Source of the DNA: Clostridia bacterium
GTDB taxonomy: Bacteria > Bacillota > Clostridia > Oscillospirales > Acutalibacteraceae
Assembly (NCBI GenBank): GCA_017631795.1
Contig: JAGBSO010000016.1
Coordinates: 124,001 to 188,000 of the forward strand
Length of the DNA: 64,000 bases
Reading direction: 5' to 3'
A program made the translations under genes and the position numbers. Shown here one piece after another: positions 40,607-49,716 of the stretch. Numbering within the stretch: the stretch's first letter is position 1; every line of letters begins with the position of its first letter. The notes under the pieces are model-generated. The model was not told where the DNA came from and made no database searches. It saw only the letters and a program-made list of their open reading frames with translations.

Positions 40607-43600
40607 TTACCAGTGAGCGACACCGCAATCACAATACTGTGCAGATTTATTACCGAAAAGTTTCTGAAGGAAACTGATGATTCTCCACAAGAACTGCATA
40701 AATGCATTATCGCTGTGGCAAGTATGGCTGCAACCATTTGTAAAATCAAAGTCGCAGGCATCGCAAAGACCGTCATGATCGGTATCAGCATGAGAAACAG
40801 CGGGAATTTCTGCCTGTGCTGTTGTGACTGTACCGCATACAGCGCACTTCACACCGTCTGTAAGACCTGATGCAGTACATGTTGCACCGTATCCTGCAAT
40901 CACTTCATCTGTATGCCCTGTTGCATCAACATAATCATCGATATATGTATCACCGCATGAGCAGGTGTAGATTGTGAAGCCCTGTTCTGTACATGTGGGA
41001 GCTGTTACAACACCATCATAAATATGCTGATGAGAAAGTTTCTGACCGAAAATAAGAACCTCATAATCAGTTATGCTTTCATCAATAACATATTCAAATG
41101 TAAAATCTTCGCTTTCAGCCGTCTGCTGATCTATGTAAAGAAGATTATCAGATGCAAGCAAATCTTCTGCATTTTCATCTCTTACAGCAACCATTACATA
41201 ATCATTGCCGATAACTGCATCAGTAAGGATTTCGATCTGCATATTGTTTTCTGAATATACAGAAAAATCATCAAGAGAGAATGTCATAACGGCTACATCA
41301 GAAACTGTGTCACTGCAGATTATGTTGGCATTTTTTAAGCATTCATTGCCTTCTTCTATTAATATATTACGCCACAGTTCCTCTGTACCGCTATAATAAA
41401 CTGTTGCAAGATTGTTACAACCAGTGAATGCATATTTTACAATTGATGTAATACTTTTTGGCATCGTTACAGCTACAAGTCCGGAACAATTACGAAATGC
41501 ACTGCGATTGATTGTTGTTACACTGTTTGATAGAGTGATATCTGTAAGGCTTACACATCCTTCAAACGCATAACTTTTGATTGTTGTTACACTTTCAGGA
41601 ATTATATATTCGGTTCTGCTATTGCCAGCTGGATATAGCATTAATTCTGTTTTATCTTTGTTAAACAAAACACCGTATTCATCGCTTGAATATTTTACAT
41701 TATTATTAGCAACTGTAATACTTTTTAATAATAAATTTTCATGAGGTTCCCAAATAATAAGTTCTGTTACACTTTCGGGAATTGTTAGATTTGAAAGACT
41801 TGTACAACCATAAAAAGCAGATAAATCAAGTTTTTTTACACTATTGGGAATTGTAATATTTTTTAAGCTTACACATTTTTCAAATGCAGAACTGTTAATT
41901 GATACTACACTATTGCCAATTGTTACACTTTTAAGGTTTTCACATCCCCAGAATGCCATTTGTCCAATTGTAGTTACTCCATCACCTATAATTACGCTTT
42001 TAATCGACTTTAAGTATTTATTCCATGGTATTGCATCTTTCCAATCAACTGATTTAAAATCGAACATCGCACCATTATCATTTGAGTCGCCATTTTGGTA
42101 TATAAAAAGTTCCCCATCATCATAGAGTTGCCATCGAACAGTAGTACCACAAAATCCAGTAGAAAGAATCTTTCGCATATCAATAGATATTGATACACTT
42201 ATGCTATTATCGACAACTGTTATATCTTCAGTTTTTGCATTTCCGTTTGTATGCTGCAATGTAATTTCATGCTTACCTGTCGGTAAATATATTACTTCTT
42301 TACCGTTGCTGTCTGTTTTATATTTATCATTGATTATTACATCAGACAATGGATTTTTGTCTTTGTCAACAACGGTAATATTAACAGCATATGAAATATT
42401 TGAACACTTACCCTTACCAAAGCCAAGTTCATTTGAATAATATGCTGTAAGCATATTGATTTTTACACTTGCAAAAGTTGTTTCCTTGTTTATAATTTCA
42501 AAAATTTTAATTTTGAGTGATACACTTGCGGTAAAGTCAATTATTATATCAAGGCAAGTACTGCAATCATGAATTGCAAAATCCGGAGTTAAAACAGAAG
42601 GTGTGATTGTAGCGTCAACACCGATTCTTGTTGACAGTGACATTTCAGCATATTTAAGGACCTTGACTTCAGGTTTTATTTCAAAACCTGCATAGAATTT
42701 CACTTCAAGAGTCAATTCATTTTCAAATTCACCGTCAGATGATTTTGTTTTATTAACCAAACCATTTATACTGTCAAATGATACGCCTACAACAACTTCT
42801 GCGATTGAAAAACTATACTCTAATTCAGCTTCTGCTTCAAAAATAAATGAAAAAGCAGCATCTGCTTTTACAGCACCAAGGAAATTAAAACCGACTGTGC
42901 CGAGAGGTATACTGTCTTCAAATTTTCCTGTTACAAAAACATTTACATCCAAAGTGCTTGTAATTGAAATTTCTAAATAGTAATAATCTTTCCCAAACAG
43001 ATAAAAGTCATAAAAGAACTTTATGCCTGCACTGAAAACACCTTCAAGTTCAGCACCGAACTCAATATTTTCAGTTGGTTCTATGTTAATTGCCCATCTC
43101 TCTATGGTGCTGACAGAAGAATCTATATTAACATCATGCCCCATTGTAGAAAATTCTATTGATTCATGTGTTACACCATCAGCCATTTCAGAATCGTCAA
43201 ATGTTGTCTGTGTAGTTGTTTCATCAATTTTGATAAAATGGAAAAGCTCCCCGATTTCATCAATTTCAGAAGCAGTAAGAGTAACTGTATCCCCATCAAT
43301 TTTTATATCTTCGATTTTGATAATGATATATTCTTCTTCACCTTCACCATACTGATAATAGAAGATATCACCTTTTTTAAGGTTTTTTATCTGTTCATCA
43401 GCATTTTCAATGACATATATACCGTTTGTATAGTCATCTTTTACAACAGTATTCTTGCCTTCTTCAGGTTCAACAACAGTAGCTTCATCTGAAACAACAA
43501 GGAAGTTATTATCCTCAGATTCATCAAGATTCAGAACTCTGTCTTCTTCAAAATCCTCTGTTGTCTTTGCCATAAATTCTTCAAATTCTCTTGTGTATTC

Positions 43601-44071
43601 GTTAGTTTCAAAATACTTACAGAGAGGTGCATTCTCCCAATCAACAAGGAATGCTTTAACATAAAAATATTCAGGCATTTCATCTGTGTCGATTGTAACA
43701 CTAACGGTATTTTCTGTGACAGATTCATTTGCTTCTATATCTGCTTTTCCGCTTGCAAGCATTTTACCGCCATTTTTTTCATAGATAGCCACAACAACAG
43801 TACATTCATCAAGATTCTTCAATTCAACTGTTGCAGTCTTGTCTTCAATTGTTACAGACTGAATAAAATATTCAGCATTTTCACTCTCATTTTCTGTTTC
43901 CTGATAGTTGTCAAGAATCAAATCACCCAACGCATTTGTAGATTCATAACTTATATCAGTTTGTGGATTTGTCTGTAATTCATTACTTTCCGCAAATGCG
44001 GGCAAGGTGATTGTAAATGTCATCACGACAGCCAACAAGACCGACAATGCTTGTTTCAGGACTTTTTTCAT
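40607..44071 (-). CDS. Large secreted LRR_5/BspA-type protein with Cys/His C-terminal tail
   Basis: A 1154-aa exported protein. The signal peptide is residues 1-27 ('KQALSVLLAVVMTFTITLPAFA'). Residues 30-620 are mainly beta-rich with an acidic N-terminal third; about 630-680 look like a carboxypeptidase-regulatory or Ig-like beta fold. Residues 715-950 hold about nine leucine-rich repeats. Two cysteine-rich repeats of the T-C-x(n)-C-x-x-C-G type lie at 1030-1110, and the final 41 residues form a tail with C-x-H-T-C-H, an F/I-rich helix, 'KLF' and a last C-D-C-G-x-x-H-W. I start at ATG 44071 (AAAGGAAG upstream). It is likely surface-located. The promoter overlaps two dyads read by the divergent regulator. 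Confidence 0.87.
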   Translation of the reverse strand: MKKVLKQALSVLLAVVMTFTITLPAFAESNELQTNPQTDISYESTNALGDLILDNYQETENESENAEYFIQSVTIEDKTATVELKNLDECTVVVAIYEKNGGKMLASGKADIEANESVTENTVSVTIDTDEMPEYFYVKAFLVDWENAPLCKYFETNEYTREFEEFMAKTTEDFEEDRVLNLDESEDNNFLVVSDEATVVEPEEGKNTVVKDDYTNGIYVIENADEQIKNLKKGDIFYYQYGEGEEEYIIIKIEDIKIDGDTVTLTASEIDEIGELFHFIKIDETTTQTTFDDSEMADGVTHESIEFSTMGHDVNIDSSVSTIERWAINIEPTENIEFGAELEGVFSAGIKFFYDFYLFGKDYYYLEISITSTLDVNVFVTGKFEDSIPLGTVGFNFLGAVKADAAFSFIFEAEAELEYSFSIAEVVVGVSFDSINGLVNKTKSSDGEFENELTLEVKFYAGFEIKPEVKVLKYAEMSLSTRIGVDATITPSVLTPDFAIHDCSTCLDIIIDFTASVSLKIKIFEIINKETTFASVKINMLTAYYSNELGFGKGKCSNISYAVNITVVDKDKNPLSDVIINDKYKTDSNGKEVIYLPTGKHEITLQHTNGNAKTEDITVVDNSISVSISIDMRKILSTGFCGTTVRWQLYDDGELFIYQNGDSNDNGAMFDFKSVDWKDAIPWNKYLKSIKSVIIGDGVTTIGQMAFWGCENLKSVTIGNSVVSINSSAFEKCVSLKNITIPNSVKKLDLSAFYGCTSLSNLTIPESVTELIIWEPHENLLLKSITVANNNVKYSSDEYGVLFNKDKTELMLYPAGNSRTEYIIPESVTTIKSYAFEGCVSLTDITLSNSVTTINRSAFRNCSGLVAVTMPKSITSIVKYAFTGCNNLATVYYSGTEELWRNILIEEGNECLKNANIICSDTVSDVAVMTFSLDDFSVYSENNMQIEILTDAVIGNDYVMVAVRDENAEDLLASDNLLYIDQQTAESEDFTFEYVIDESITDYEVLIFGQKLSHQHIYDGVVTAPTCTEQGFTIYTCSCGDTYIDDYVDATGHTDEVIAGYGATCTASGLTDGVKCAVCGTVTTAQAEIPAVSHADTDHDGLCDACDFDFTNGCSHTCHSDNAFMQFLWRIISFLQKLFGNKSAQYCDCGVAHW

Positions 44072-44126
44072 AAAAATCTTCCTTTCATTTTTAATAAAAA
44101 ACTTAACTTTTTTCCGTTTCACCTTA

Positions 44127-44155
44127 ATTATAGATAGATTTTATCTAAAAGTCAA
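44127..44155 (-). promoter_or_regulatory. Promoter of the secreted LRR protein gene
   Basis: On the minus strand TTGACT (44155-44150), a 17-base spacer and TATAAT (44132-44127). Confidence 0.75.
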
Positions 44156-44172
44156 TAGATAATATTTATCTA
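44131..44172. promoter_or_regulatory. Twin operator dyads in the divergent promoter region
   Basis: TAGATA-N5-TATCTA occurs twice with identical geometry (44131-44147 and 44156-44172), centres 25 bases apart. Dyad 1 covers the spacer and touches the -10 of the minus-strand promoter; dyad 2 adjoins its -35. The adjacent HTH protein is the natural candidate to bind them. Confidence 0.7.
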
Positions 44173-44216
44173 TAGTATAATAATATTATTGTATTTGTTT
44201 CTGCGGGGTGAGAAAA

Positions 44217-44426
44217 GTGAAAAGCCGAATCCGTGATTTAAGGGAGGATAATGACCTCACTCAACAACAGGTTGCGGATGCTATCGGTATCACTCAGAGG
44301 AAATATTCCTACCTCGAAACTGAAACACAGCCATTGACTGCAGAGTTGCTTGTGAAGCTTGCAGATTTTTATGATATCAACATTGATTACATTCTTTACA
44401 GAACAGAAAAACGCAACAGAATTTAA
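44217..44426 (+). CDS. Small HTH (Cro/C1, XRE-type) regulator
   Basis: A 69-aa stand-alone helix-turn-helix protein: 'IRDLREDNDLTQQQVADAI', 'ITQRKYSYLETETQPLTAELLVKLADFYDINIDYILY' is the complete XRE fold. I start at GTG 44217 because GGGGTGAG lies at the right distance; GTG 44208 lacks a site. A TATAAT at 44176-44181 may serve as its -10. It is divergent from the secreted LRR gene, with paired dyads in the gap, so it probably represses that gene and itself. It shares a terminator with rpoD. Confidence 0.88.
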   Translation: MKSRIRDLREDNDLTQQQVADAIGITQRKYSYLETETQPLTAELLVKLADFYDINIDYILYRTEKRNRI

Positions 44427-44434
44427 TTTCCACA

Positions 44435-44470
44435 GAAAAAACACCCGAAGCGTGATGCTTCGGGTGTTGT
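44435..44470 (-). terminator. Terminator of rpoD and of the HTH gene, copy 2 of a duplicated sequence
   Basis: ACACCCGAAGC-gtgat-GCTTCGGGTGT, identical to the hairpin at 40561, followed on the minus strand by six T. Confidence 0.9.
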
Positions 44471-44489
44471 GCTTTATGCGATATTAAAA

Positions 44490-45590
44490 TTAATCAAGGA
44501 AATCTCTGAGCTTCTTGCTTCTGCCGGGATGACGGAGCTTTCTGAGAGCTTTTGCCTCGATCTGACGGATTCTTTCTCTTGTAACATTGAACTCTGCACC
44601 GACTTCCTCAAGTGTCTTGGGATGTCCGTCTTCAAGTCCGAAACGGAGAGTGAGAACCTTTGCTTCTCTGGGAGTGAGTGTTTTGAGAACAGCATTGAGT
44701 GCTTCCTTGAGAAGAAGCTGTGATGCTGCATCTGCAGGTGCAAGTGCATCTTCATCGGGGATGAAATCGCCAAGATGGCTGTCTTCCTCTTCACCGATGG
44801 GTGTTTCCAGTGAAACGGGTTCCTGTGCAACTCTGAGAATTTCACGAACCTTTTCAACACTCATACCAAGCTCTGCTGCGATTTCTTCTGCGGTTGGTTC
44901 TCTGCCGTTCTTGTGAAGAAGCAGGCTGTTTGTCTTCTTGACCTTGTTGATTGTTTCAACCATGTGAACGGGAATACGGATTGTTCTTGCCTGGTCAGCA
45001 ATAGCTCTTGTGATAGCCTGTCTGATCCACCATGTTGCATATGTTGAGAACTTGAAGCCCTTTGTGTAGTCGAACTTTTCAACAGCCTTGATAAGACCGA
45101 GGTTACCTTCCTGAATAAGATCAAGGAACTGCATGCCTCTGCCGCCGTAACGCTTTGCAATACTTACAACAAGACGAAGGTTTGCTTCTTCAAGACGCTT
45201 TTTAGCTTCGGGATCATCGTGAGCAATTCTCATGGCGAGATCGATTTCTTCTTCCGCTGTAAGAAGAGGAACTTTACCGATTTCCTTAAGATAAACCTTT
45301 ACGGGGTCATCCATCTGGATATTCTTCACATCAGCATCATCAACATCAATTTCTGCTGACTTACCGATGTCACTGTCATCAAAATCAAGTGCATCAAGCA
45401 TTACGTCTGACATATCATCAACAAGCTCAATGTTGTTTGCTTCAACCTGCTCATAGAACTTATCAAGTTCTTCGATATCGAAATCTATATCGAGTATAGC
45501 AGAGTCGATTTCCTGAGTTGTCAGCTTTCCTGCCTGCTTGCCTTTCTCAATGAGTCTGGCAAATACATTCTTTTTTTCTGTGTTTTCCAT
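44490..45590 (-). CDS. rpoD: Primary RNA polymerase sigma factor (sigma-A/RpoD)
   Basis: This 366-aa protein is the housekeeping sigma factor. Region 1.2 begins with '[18 protein letters not shown]' near residue 94. Region 2 contains '[29 protein letters not shown]' near 165-195 (promoter melting and -10 recognition), region 3 is '[13 protein letters not shown]', and region 4.2 '[27 protein letters not shown]' near 330 reads the -35. It has a short acidic region 1.1, usual in Clostridia. It starts 20 bases after dnaG, behind AGGTG, in the classical dnaG-rpoD order. Confidence 0.97.
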   Translation of the reverse strand: MENTEKKNVFARLIEKGKQAGKLTTQEIDSAILDIDFDIEELDKFYEQVEANNIELVDDMSDVMLDALDFDDSDIGKSAEIDVDDADVKNIQMDDPVKVYLKEIGKVPLLTAEEEIDLAMRIAHDDPEAKKRLEEANLRLVVSIAKRYGGRGMQFLDLIQEGNLGLIKAVEKFDYTKGFKFSTYATWWIRQAITRAIADQARTIRIPVHMVETINKVKKTNSLLLHKNGREPTAEEIAAELGMSVEKVREILRVAQEPVSLETPIGEEEDSHLGDFIPDEDALAPADAASQLLLKEALNAVLKTLTPREAKVLTLRFGLEDGHPKTLEEVGAEFNVTRERIRQIEAKALRKLRHPGRSKKLRDFLD

Positions 45591-45610
45591 ACCTTTTCAC
45601 CTGTCTTTAT

Positions 45611-47356
45611 TTATTCCTGTTTTTTAAACTGAGAAAACCACTCATCATCAGTCATACCTGCGGGATTTTTCGTTTCCCTTTCACGTCTTTCATCCTTCAT
45701 CCTTTTAATACAGTCAAGACATTCCTGCACAGTATTGCCGAGCTTTTCACGCATTGATTCAAGACGCACAAGATAACCGATTTCTTCATCTGAAAGCTCC
45801 GATGCGAAATATGTAATTTCAACAGGTCTGTGCTGTTCAATATGACGGGCAATAACATTATAAATCCGTCTGTTAAGCTCTGTGGCAAAATCTTTTTCAC
45901 TGAGTTTATCCTTGATTTTGAAATAAAAATCAGGGTTGTGAAGAAGCGATGCAATAAGAATCTCTTCCGCTTTTGCCGCAACAAGATTTTTCGCTCTTTC
46001 GGGATTGACTTTTTTCATTGCTTCGTCATTGAAAGTGGCAGCGTTGGAGAAATTATCTCTCGTTTCTTTGCGTGCCCGCTGTTTTGATTTCTTTTCAATC
46101 TGAATGACAATGGCTTCCTTTGAAACTCCGAGCTGCGACGAGAGTTTTGACGCATAGACATCCCACTGAATCGGATTGCGGATTTTTGATAAAATATCAA
46201 CCGCTCTCTCGAGATATGCGACCTTACCGTCTGATGTCTGCAGATCAAACCCCTGCTGTGCACGCTGAAGATCAAATTCCACATCGCCTACCGCAGATGA
46301 AAGAAGCTGACGCATTTTGTCTTTTCCGTATTTCTTTATAATTTCGTCAGGATCTTTACCGCCCTGAAGTCTTGCAACTCTTATCCGGAGAGGTGTTCTT
46401 GACAAAATACCGATAGCCTTTCGTGTAGCGTTCTGTCCCGCTTCGTCGTTATCATACGACAATATGACTTCTTCTGCGTATTTTGAAATAAGTTTTGCCT
46501 GCTCAGGTGTAAAAGCCGTTCCGAGACCTGCAACTGCGTTTTCAAATCCTGCCTGATGATAAGCTATGACATCCATGTAGCCCTCACAAAGAATAAGGGT
46601 TTTGTCCGAACCTCTTTTTGCAAAATTCAGGGCAAAAACTCCCTGACTTTTCTTATATACCAGAGTGTCCGAGGTGTTGACATACTTTGGTTTGGAATCA
46701 TCGAGAACTCGTCCGCCAAATGCGATTACGCTTCCCTTCACGTCAATTATGGGAAACATTGCCCTGTTACGGAACGTGTCAATGATATAACCTTTCTGCG
46801 TTTTCTTCGCAAGGTCTGCCGCAACAAGTTCCTGCTCAGAATACCCTTTTGACTTCATGTATCTGAGAAGACCGTCCCATTTATCGGGAGCATATCCCAG
46901 ACCGAAGTGACGGATTGTTTCCATGGAAAGTCCTCGTGAAAGAAAATAATCAAGTCCTGTTTTTCCGTCAGGAGTAAAAAGACAACTGTGGAAAAACCTT
47001 GCCGCTTCACGGTTTGCATCGTACATTCTGCGCTTCATCTTTGCGACACCGTCATCATAACCGTCCGCAGGAAGTGCAAGACCGCTGCGCTCTGCAAGCA
47101 TTGTTACGGCTTCGGTGTAATCAAGATTCTCGATATTCTTTATAAATGTAATCGCATCGCCGCCCGAACCGCAGCCGAAGCAGTAATACGACTGTGTGTT
47201 GACATAAACGGTGAATGAGGGTGTTTTTTCGTTATGAAACGGACACAGACCCGTTGCAAGTGATCCCCTCACACGCAGATCAACATAAGGGGATATGACA
47301 TCAACAATATCATTTCTGTCCCGTACTTCAGAAAGAAATTCATCACTGAATCGCAT
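45611..47356 (-). CDS. dnaG: DNA primase
   Basis: A 581-aa primase that makes RNA primers at the replication fork. The N-terminal zinc-binding CHC2 domain has C-P-F-H near residue 38 and 'CFGCG' near 60. The TOPRIM domain shows 'LCEGYMDVIAYHQAGF' near 258 and 'LSYDNDEAG' near 305 with the metal-binding acidic residues. The last 130 residues are the helicase-interacting region. GGGGG precedes the ATG. It is co-transcribed with rpoD. Length and motif order are normal. Confidence 0.97.
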   Translation of the reverse strand: MRFSDEFLSEVRDRNDIVDVISPYVDLRVRGSLATGLCPFHNEKTPSFTVYVNTQSYYCFGCGSGGDAITFIKNIENLDYTEAVTMLAERSGLALPADGYDDGVAKMKRRMYDANREAARFFHSCLFTPDGKTGLDYFLSRGLSMETIRHFGLGYAPDKWDGLLRYMKSKGYSEQELVAADLAKKTQKGYIIDTFRNRAMFPIIDVKGSVIAFGGRVLDDSKPKYVNTSDTLVYKKSQGVFALNFAKRGSDKTLILCEGYMDVIAYHQAGFENAVAGLGTAFTPEQAKLISKYAEEVILSYDNDEAGQNATRKAIGILSRTPLRIRVARLQGGKDPDEIIKKYGKDKMRQLLSSAVGDVEFDLQRAQQGFDLQTSDGKVAYLERAVDILSKIRNPIQWDVYASKLSSQLGVSKEAIVIQIEKKSKQRARKETRDNFSNAATFNDEAMKKVNPERAKNLVAAKAEEILIASLLHNPDFYFKIKDKLSEKDFATELNRRIYNVIARHIEQHRPVEITYFASELSDEEIGYLVRLESMREKLGNTVQECLDCIKRMKDERRERETKNPAGMTDDEWFSQFKKQE

Positions 47357-47441
47357 ACATTTTCCCCCTTCATTTATTATATACTCTCAGAAATTTTAAA
47401 ATCCTTGTATTTTTTTATATTTTTTTATTCATTTTCTGTTT

Positions 47442-48065
47442 TTATTCAATTTCTGCATATTTTTCACAAATTTTTACTGCAGAAAATTTGCCGAAGCTCG
47501 AATCAACAAGTTTTGCCTCAAAAAGAGGTTCATTCGCTTTGGGCAGATAAAATCTTACGGTTACATTTTCACCAAAGTCCGTATCTTCCGTGATTCCGCC
47601 GTATTCGGGGATAAGAGATGACAGTCTGCCGTAATAGTTATAGTCACAAGTAACACTCATAACAGAGCAGACACTCATTTTCATTATCCCTGCAGCTTCA
47701 ACAGCTATTTTTGATGTATGGGAATATGCCCGTACAAGTCCGCCTGCACCGAGAAGCACACCGCCGAAATACCGTGTTGCAACAACAACACAGTCGGTGA
47801 TATTTTCTTTAAGAAGCACATCAAGAACAGGAACACCTGCCGTGCCGGACGGTTCACCGTCATCGGAATAACGCCTGGACTGCCCGTCTCTGAGCACATA
47901 TGCATACACATTATGAGTTGCATCCCAGTGCTTTGCACGGATTGCATTTATAAAGTCCATAGCTTCTTCCTGTGTTGTGACAGGTTTTGCATAACCTATG
48001 AATCTTGATCGCTTTTCAATGAATTCATCGCTTGATTCTTTTCTGAGTGTCAGATAATCGGACAT
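47442..48065 (-). CDS. YigZ/IMPACT-family protein
   Basis: A 207-aa protein of the YigZ family. The N-terminal UPF0029/IMPACT domain shows 'KRSRFIGYAKPVTTQEEA', 'AYVLRDGQSRRYSDDGEPSGTAGVP' and 'VVATRYFGGVLLGAGGLVRAYS', the family's most conserved blocks; the C-terminal 70 residues are the ferredoxin-like DUF1949 domain. I start at ATG 48065, behind GGGGTATT; a frame open to 48101 has no such signal. The biochemical role is not firmly known, but links to translation are suggested for the family. It lies between dnaG and rpmE, all on the minus strand. Confidence 0.92.
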   Translation of the reverse strand: MSDYLTLRKESSDEFIEKRSRFIGYAKPVTTQEEAMDFINAIRAKHWDATHNVYAYVLRDGQSRRYSDDGEPSGTAGVPVLDVLLKENITDCVVVATRYFGGVLLGAGGLVRAYSHTSKIAVEAAGIMKMSVCSVMSVTCDYNYYGRLSSLIPEYGGITEDTDFGENVTVRFYLPKANEPLFEAKLVDSSFGKFSAVKICEKYAEIE

Positions 48066-48163
48066 GGTCAATACCCCAAATATCAGTCGGATAACAAACA
48101 ATAATTTATATTAATTAATGTTTAACTCAAAATCCGACCCTGTTTAAATTTTTTCTTCAGTAC

Positions 48164-48194
48164 GACAAAAAGCGGCACCGTGTACCAGTGCCGT
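48164..48194 (-). terminator. Terminator of rpmE
   Basis: Stem CGGCAC/GTGCCG followed on the minus strand by CTTTTTG. Confidence 0.8.
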
Positions 48195-48211
48195 TTCGCA
48201 ATTCAAATAAA

Positions 48212-48415
48212 TTACTTGTCAAGATTGTAACGCTTCTTGAATCTGTCAACACGTCCGCCTGTATCAACAAGCTTCTGCTTACCTGTGAAGAAAGGATGGC
48301 ACTTTGAGCAGATATCAACACGAAGACCTTCCTTTGATGATCCTGTTTCGTAAACAGCACCACATGCACACTTTATCTGTGTCTGGTTATAAGTAGGATG
48401 AATACCCTCTTTCAT
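48212..48415 (-). CDS. rpmE: 50S ribosomal protein L31, zinc form
   Basis: A 67-aa ribosomal protein. 'MKEGIHPTY' start, C-x-C near residue 16 and '[24 protein letters not shown]' region near 37 give the four zinc-binding residues of the C+ form. GAGGTG precedes the ATG. It has its own promoter (48454-48482) and terminator. Confidence 0.97.
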   Translation of the reverse strand: MKEGIHPTYNQTQIKCACGAVYETGSSKEGLRVDICSKCHPFFTGKQKLVDTGGRVDRFKKRYNLDK

Positions 48416-48453
48416 TTCGGTTCACCTCTTTCAATCATTTACATAACGGATGT

Positions 48454-48482
48454 ATTGTATCACAAACGTTTCAGAAATGCAA
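48454..48482 (-). promoter_or_regulatory. Promoter of rpmE
   Basis: On the minus strand TTGCAT (48482-48477), a 17-base spacer and TACAAT (48459-48454). Confidence 0.7.
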
Positions 48483-48595
48483 CAATTATTTTGATTTTTT
48501 TTGTTTTTTTTCAAAGTTTTATTATAAACACCTGTCAACGGAAGGTTAAAATTTTCTGTTTTAACAAAAGTTTTACATTTTTCGGCAAAAAATTG

Positions 48596-48624
48596 TTGAC
48601 AAATCACAAAACATGTATTATACT
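48596..48624 (+). promoter_or_regulatory. Promoter of the alternative sigma factor gene
   Basis: TTGACA (48596-48601), a 17-base spacer and TATACT (48619-48624), 37 bases before the ATG at 48661. Confidence 0.82.
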
Positions 48625-48660
48625 ACAATAAATATATTGATATAATTGCAGAGGTTTTTC

Positions 48661-49245
48661 ATGACCGATAAAGAAAAATTCAATAATTTCACAGATTTTT
48701 CAGATGAAGAACTTATCAGTCTCATCAGAAACGGTTGTAATGCAGCTTTTGATGAACTGGCTTGCAGATTCAGAAAAACTGTTTCTGCTTTATCGGCAAA
48801 CTATTATTCCGAAGCACTCACAAAAGATGATTGGTTTCAGGAAGGCATGATCGGTTTTATCCTTGCAGTGAGAACTTTTGATGAATCAAAAAAAGCCTCC
48901 TTTGCAACATATGCATCGGTCTGCATTTCAAACAAATTGAAATCTGTATGGAAAAAAGCAAACAGCCGTGCAAACACACCGCTGAATGATTCAATTGAAT
49001 TTGATGATTCAACAGTTCCGCCCGAAAAATCTCCTGAAGAAAACTATATCGAAACAGAAAATTATCGTTTCTTCACAGAATGTTTTATGAATGAACTTTC
49101 TGAAACAGAGAAAAAGGTTATATCATATTATCTTGCAGGGTTCAGTTATGCAGAAGTGGCTGAAAAGCTGGGCATGACAGAAAAGGCAGTGGACAATGCC
49201 CTGTACAGAGTAAAAACAAAGCTGAGAAAGGCTTTAAAAATGTAA
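48661..49245 (+). CDS. Sigma-70 family sigma factor, SigH-like
   Basis: A 194-aa sigma factor with region 2 ('DDWFQEGMIGFILAVRTFDESKKASFATYASVCISNKL' area, residues 60-100) and region 4 ('LAGFSYAEVAEKLGMTEKAVDNALYRVKTKLRKAL', 160-194) but no region 1 or 3, as in SigH-like and related factors. I start at ATG 48661 (GAGG six bases before); the frame also opens at TTG 48646. The gene has a strong sigma-A promoter. A zinc-ribbon gene follows on the same strand. It may serve stress or stationary phase; no spore gene is near, so the SigH role itself is not proven. Confidence 0.85.
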   Translation: MTDKEKFNNFTDFSDEELISLIRNGCNAAFDELACRFRKTVSALSANYYSEALTKDDWFQEGMIGFILAVRTFDESKKASFATYASVCISNKLKSVWKKANSRANTPLNDSIEFDDSTVPPEKSPEENYIETENYRFFTECFMNELSETEKKVISYYLAGFSYAEVAEKLGMTEKAVDNALYRVKTKLRKALKM

Positions 49246-49328
49246 ACTGTCCGTTCAAACGGTGGTTATAAATGTCTTTATCTTCAAAAGGAGCAAGGCA
49301 AATAAAAACAAGCGAGGTACTGATACTT

Positions 49329-49607
49329 ATGTACGAAGACAAAACTTTAGTCTGCAAGGATTGCGGCAACGAATTTATTTTTACCGCAGGCGAGCAGGAA
49401 TTCTATGCTGAAAAAGGCTTTGAAAATGAGCCCCAGCGTTGCAGAGATTGCCGTCAGGCACGTAAAGCAAACAGAAACGGTGAACGCAAGTTCTATACAG
49501 CTGTTTGCAGAGAATGCGGCGGTGAAGCAAGAGTTCCCTTCGAGCCCACAAGCGACAAAGGCGTTCTTTGCTCCGCATGCTTTGAAAAATCAAAGTCAGC
49601 TGAATAA
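49329..49607 (+). CDS. Zinc-ribbon protein (zf_Tbcl-type) with a second CxxC pair
   Basis: A 92-aa protein. The first half 'LVCKDCGNEFIFTAGEQEFY...QRCRDCRQ' is a four-cysteine zinc ribbon of a type common in Clostridia; the second half 'VCRECGGEARVPFEP...VLCSACF' is another. Basic residues between them suggest nucleic-acid or protein binding. GAGG precedes ATG 49329; a frame open to 49272 has weaker support. It lies 83 bases after the sigma factor gene and may share its transcript, ended by the hairpin at 49632. Confidence 0.85.
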   Translation: MYEDKTLVCKDCGNEFIFTAGEQEFYAEKGFENEPQRCRDCRQARKANRNGERKFYTAVCRECGGEARVPFEPTSDKGVLCSACFEKSKSAE

Positions 49608-49631
49608 TTGAACATAATATCAAAAAAAATT

Positions 49632-49656
49632 CGGATTGCTTCGGCAATCCGTTTTT
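49632..49656 (+). terminator. Terminator of the zinc-ribbon gene
   Basis: CGGATTGC-ttcg-GCAATCCG followed by five T; a UUCG tetraloop hairpin. Confidence 0.9.
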
Positions 49657-49716
49657 ACATTATAGCGAAAATATATGATACGATAACTGTAACAAACTTT
49701 TAAGGAGTACGGTATT

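Noticed and set aside
48661..49245. Assignment as sporulation sigma factor sigH
   Set aside because: Region 2 and 4 fit the sigma-70 family, but the neighbours typical of sigH are missing, so no gene symbol is given.
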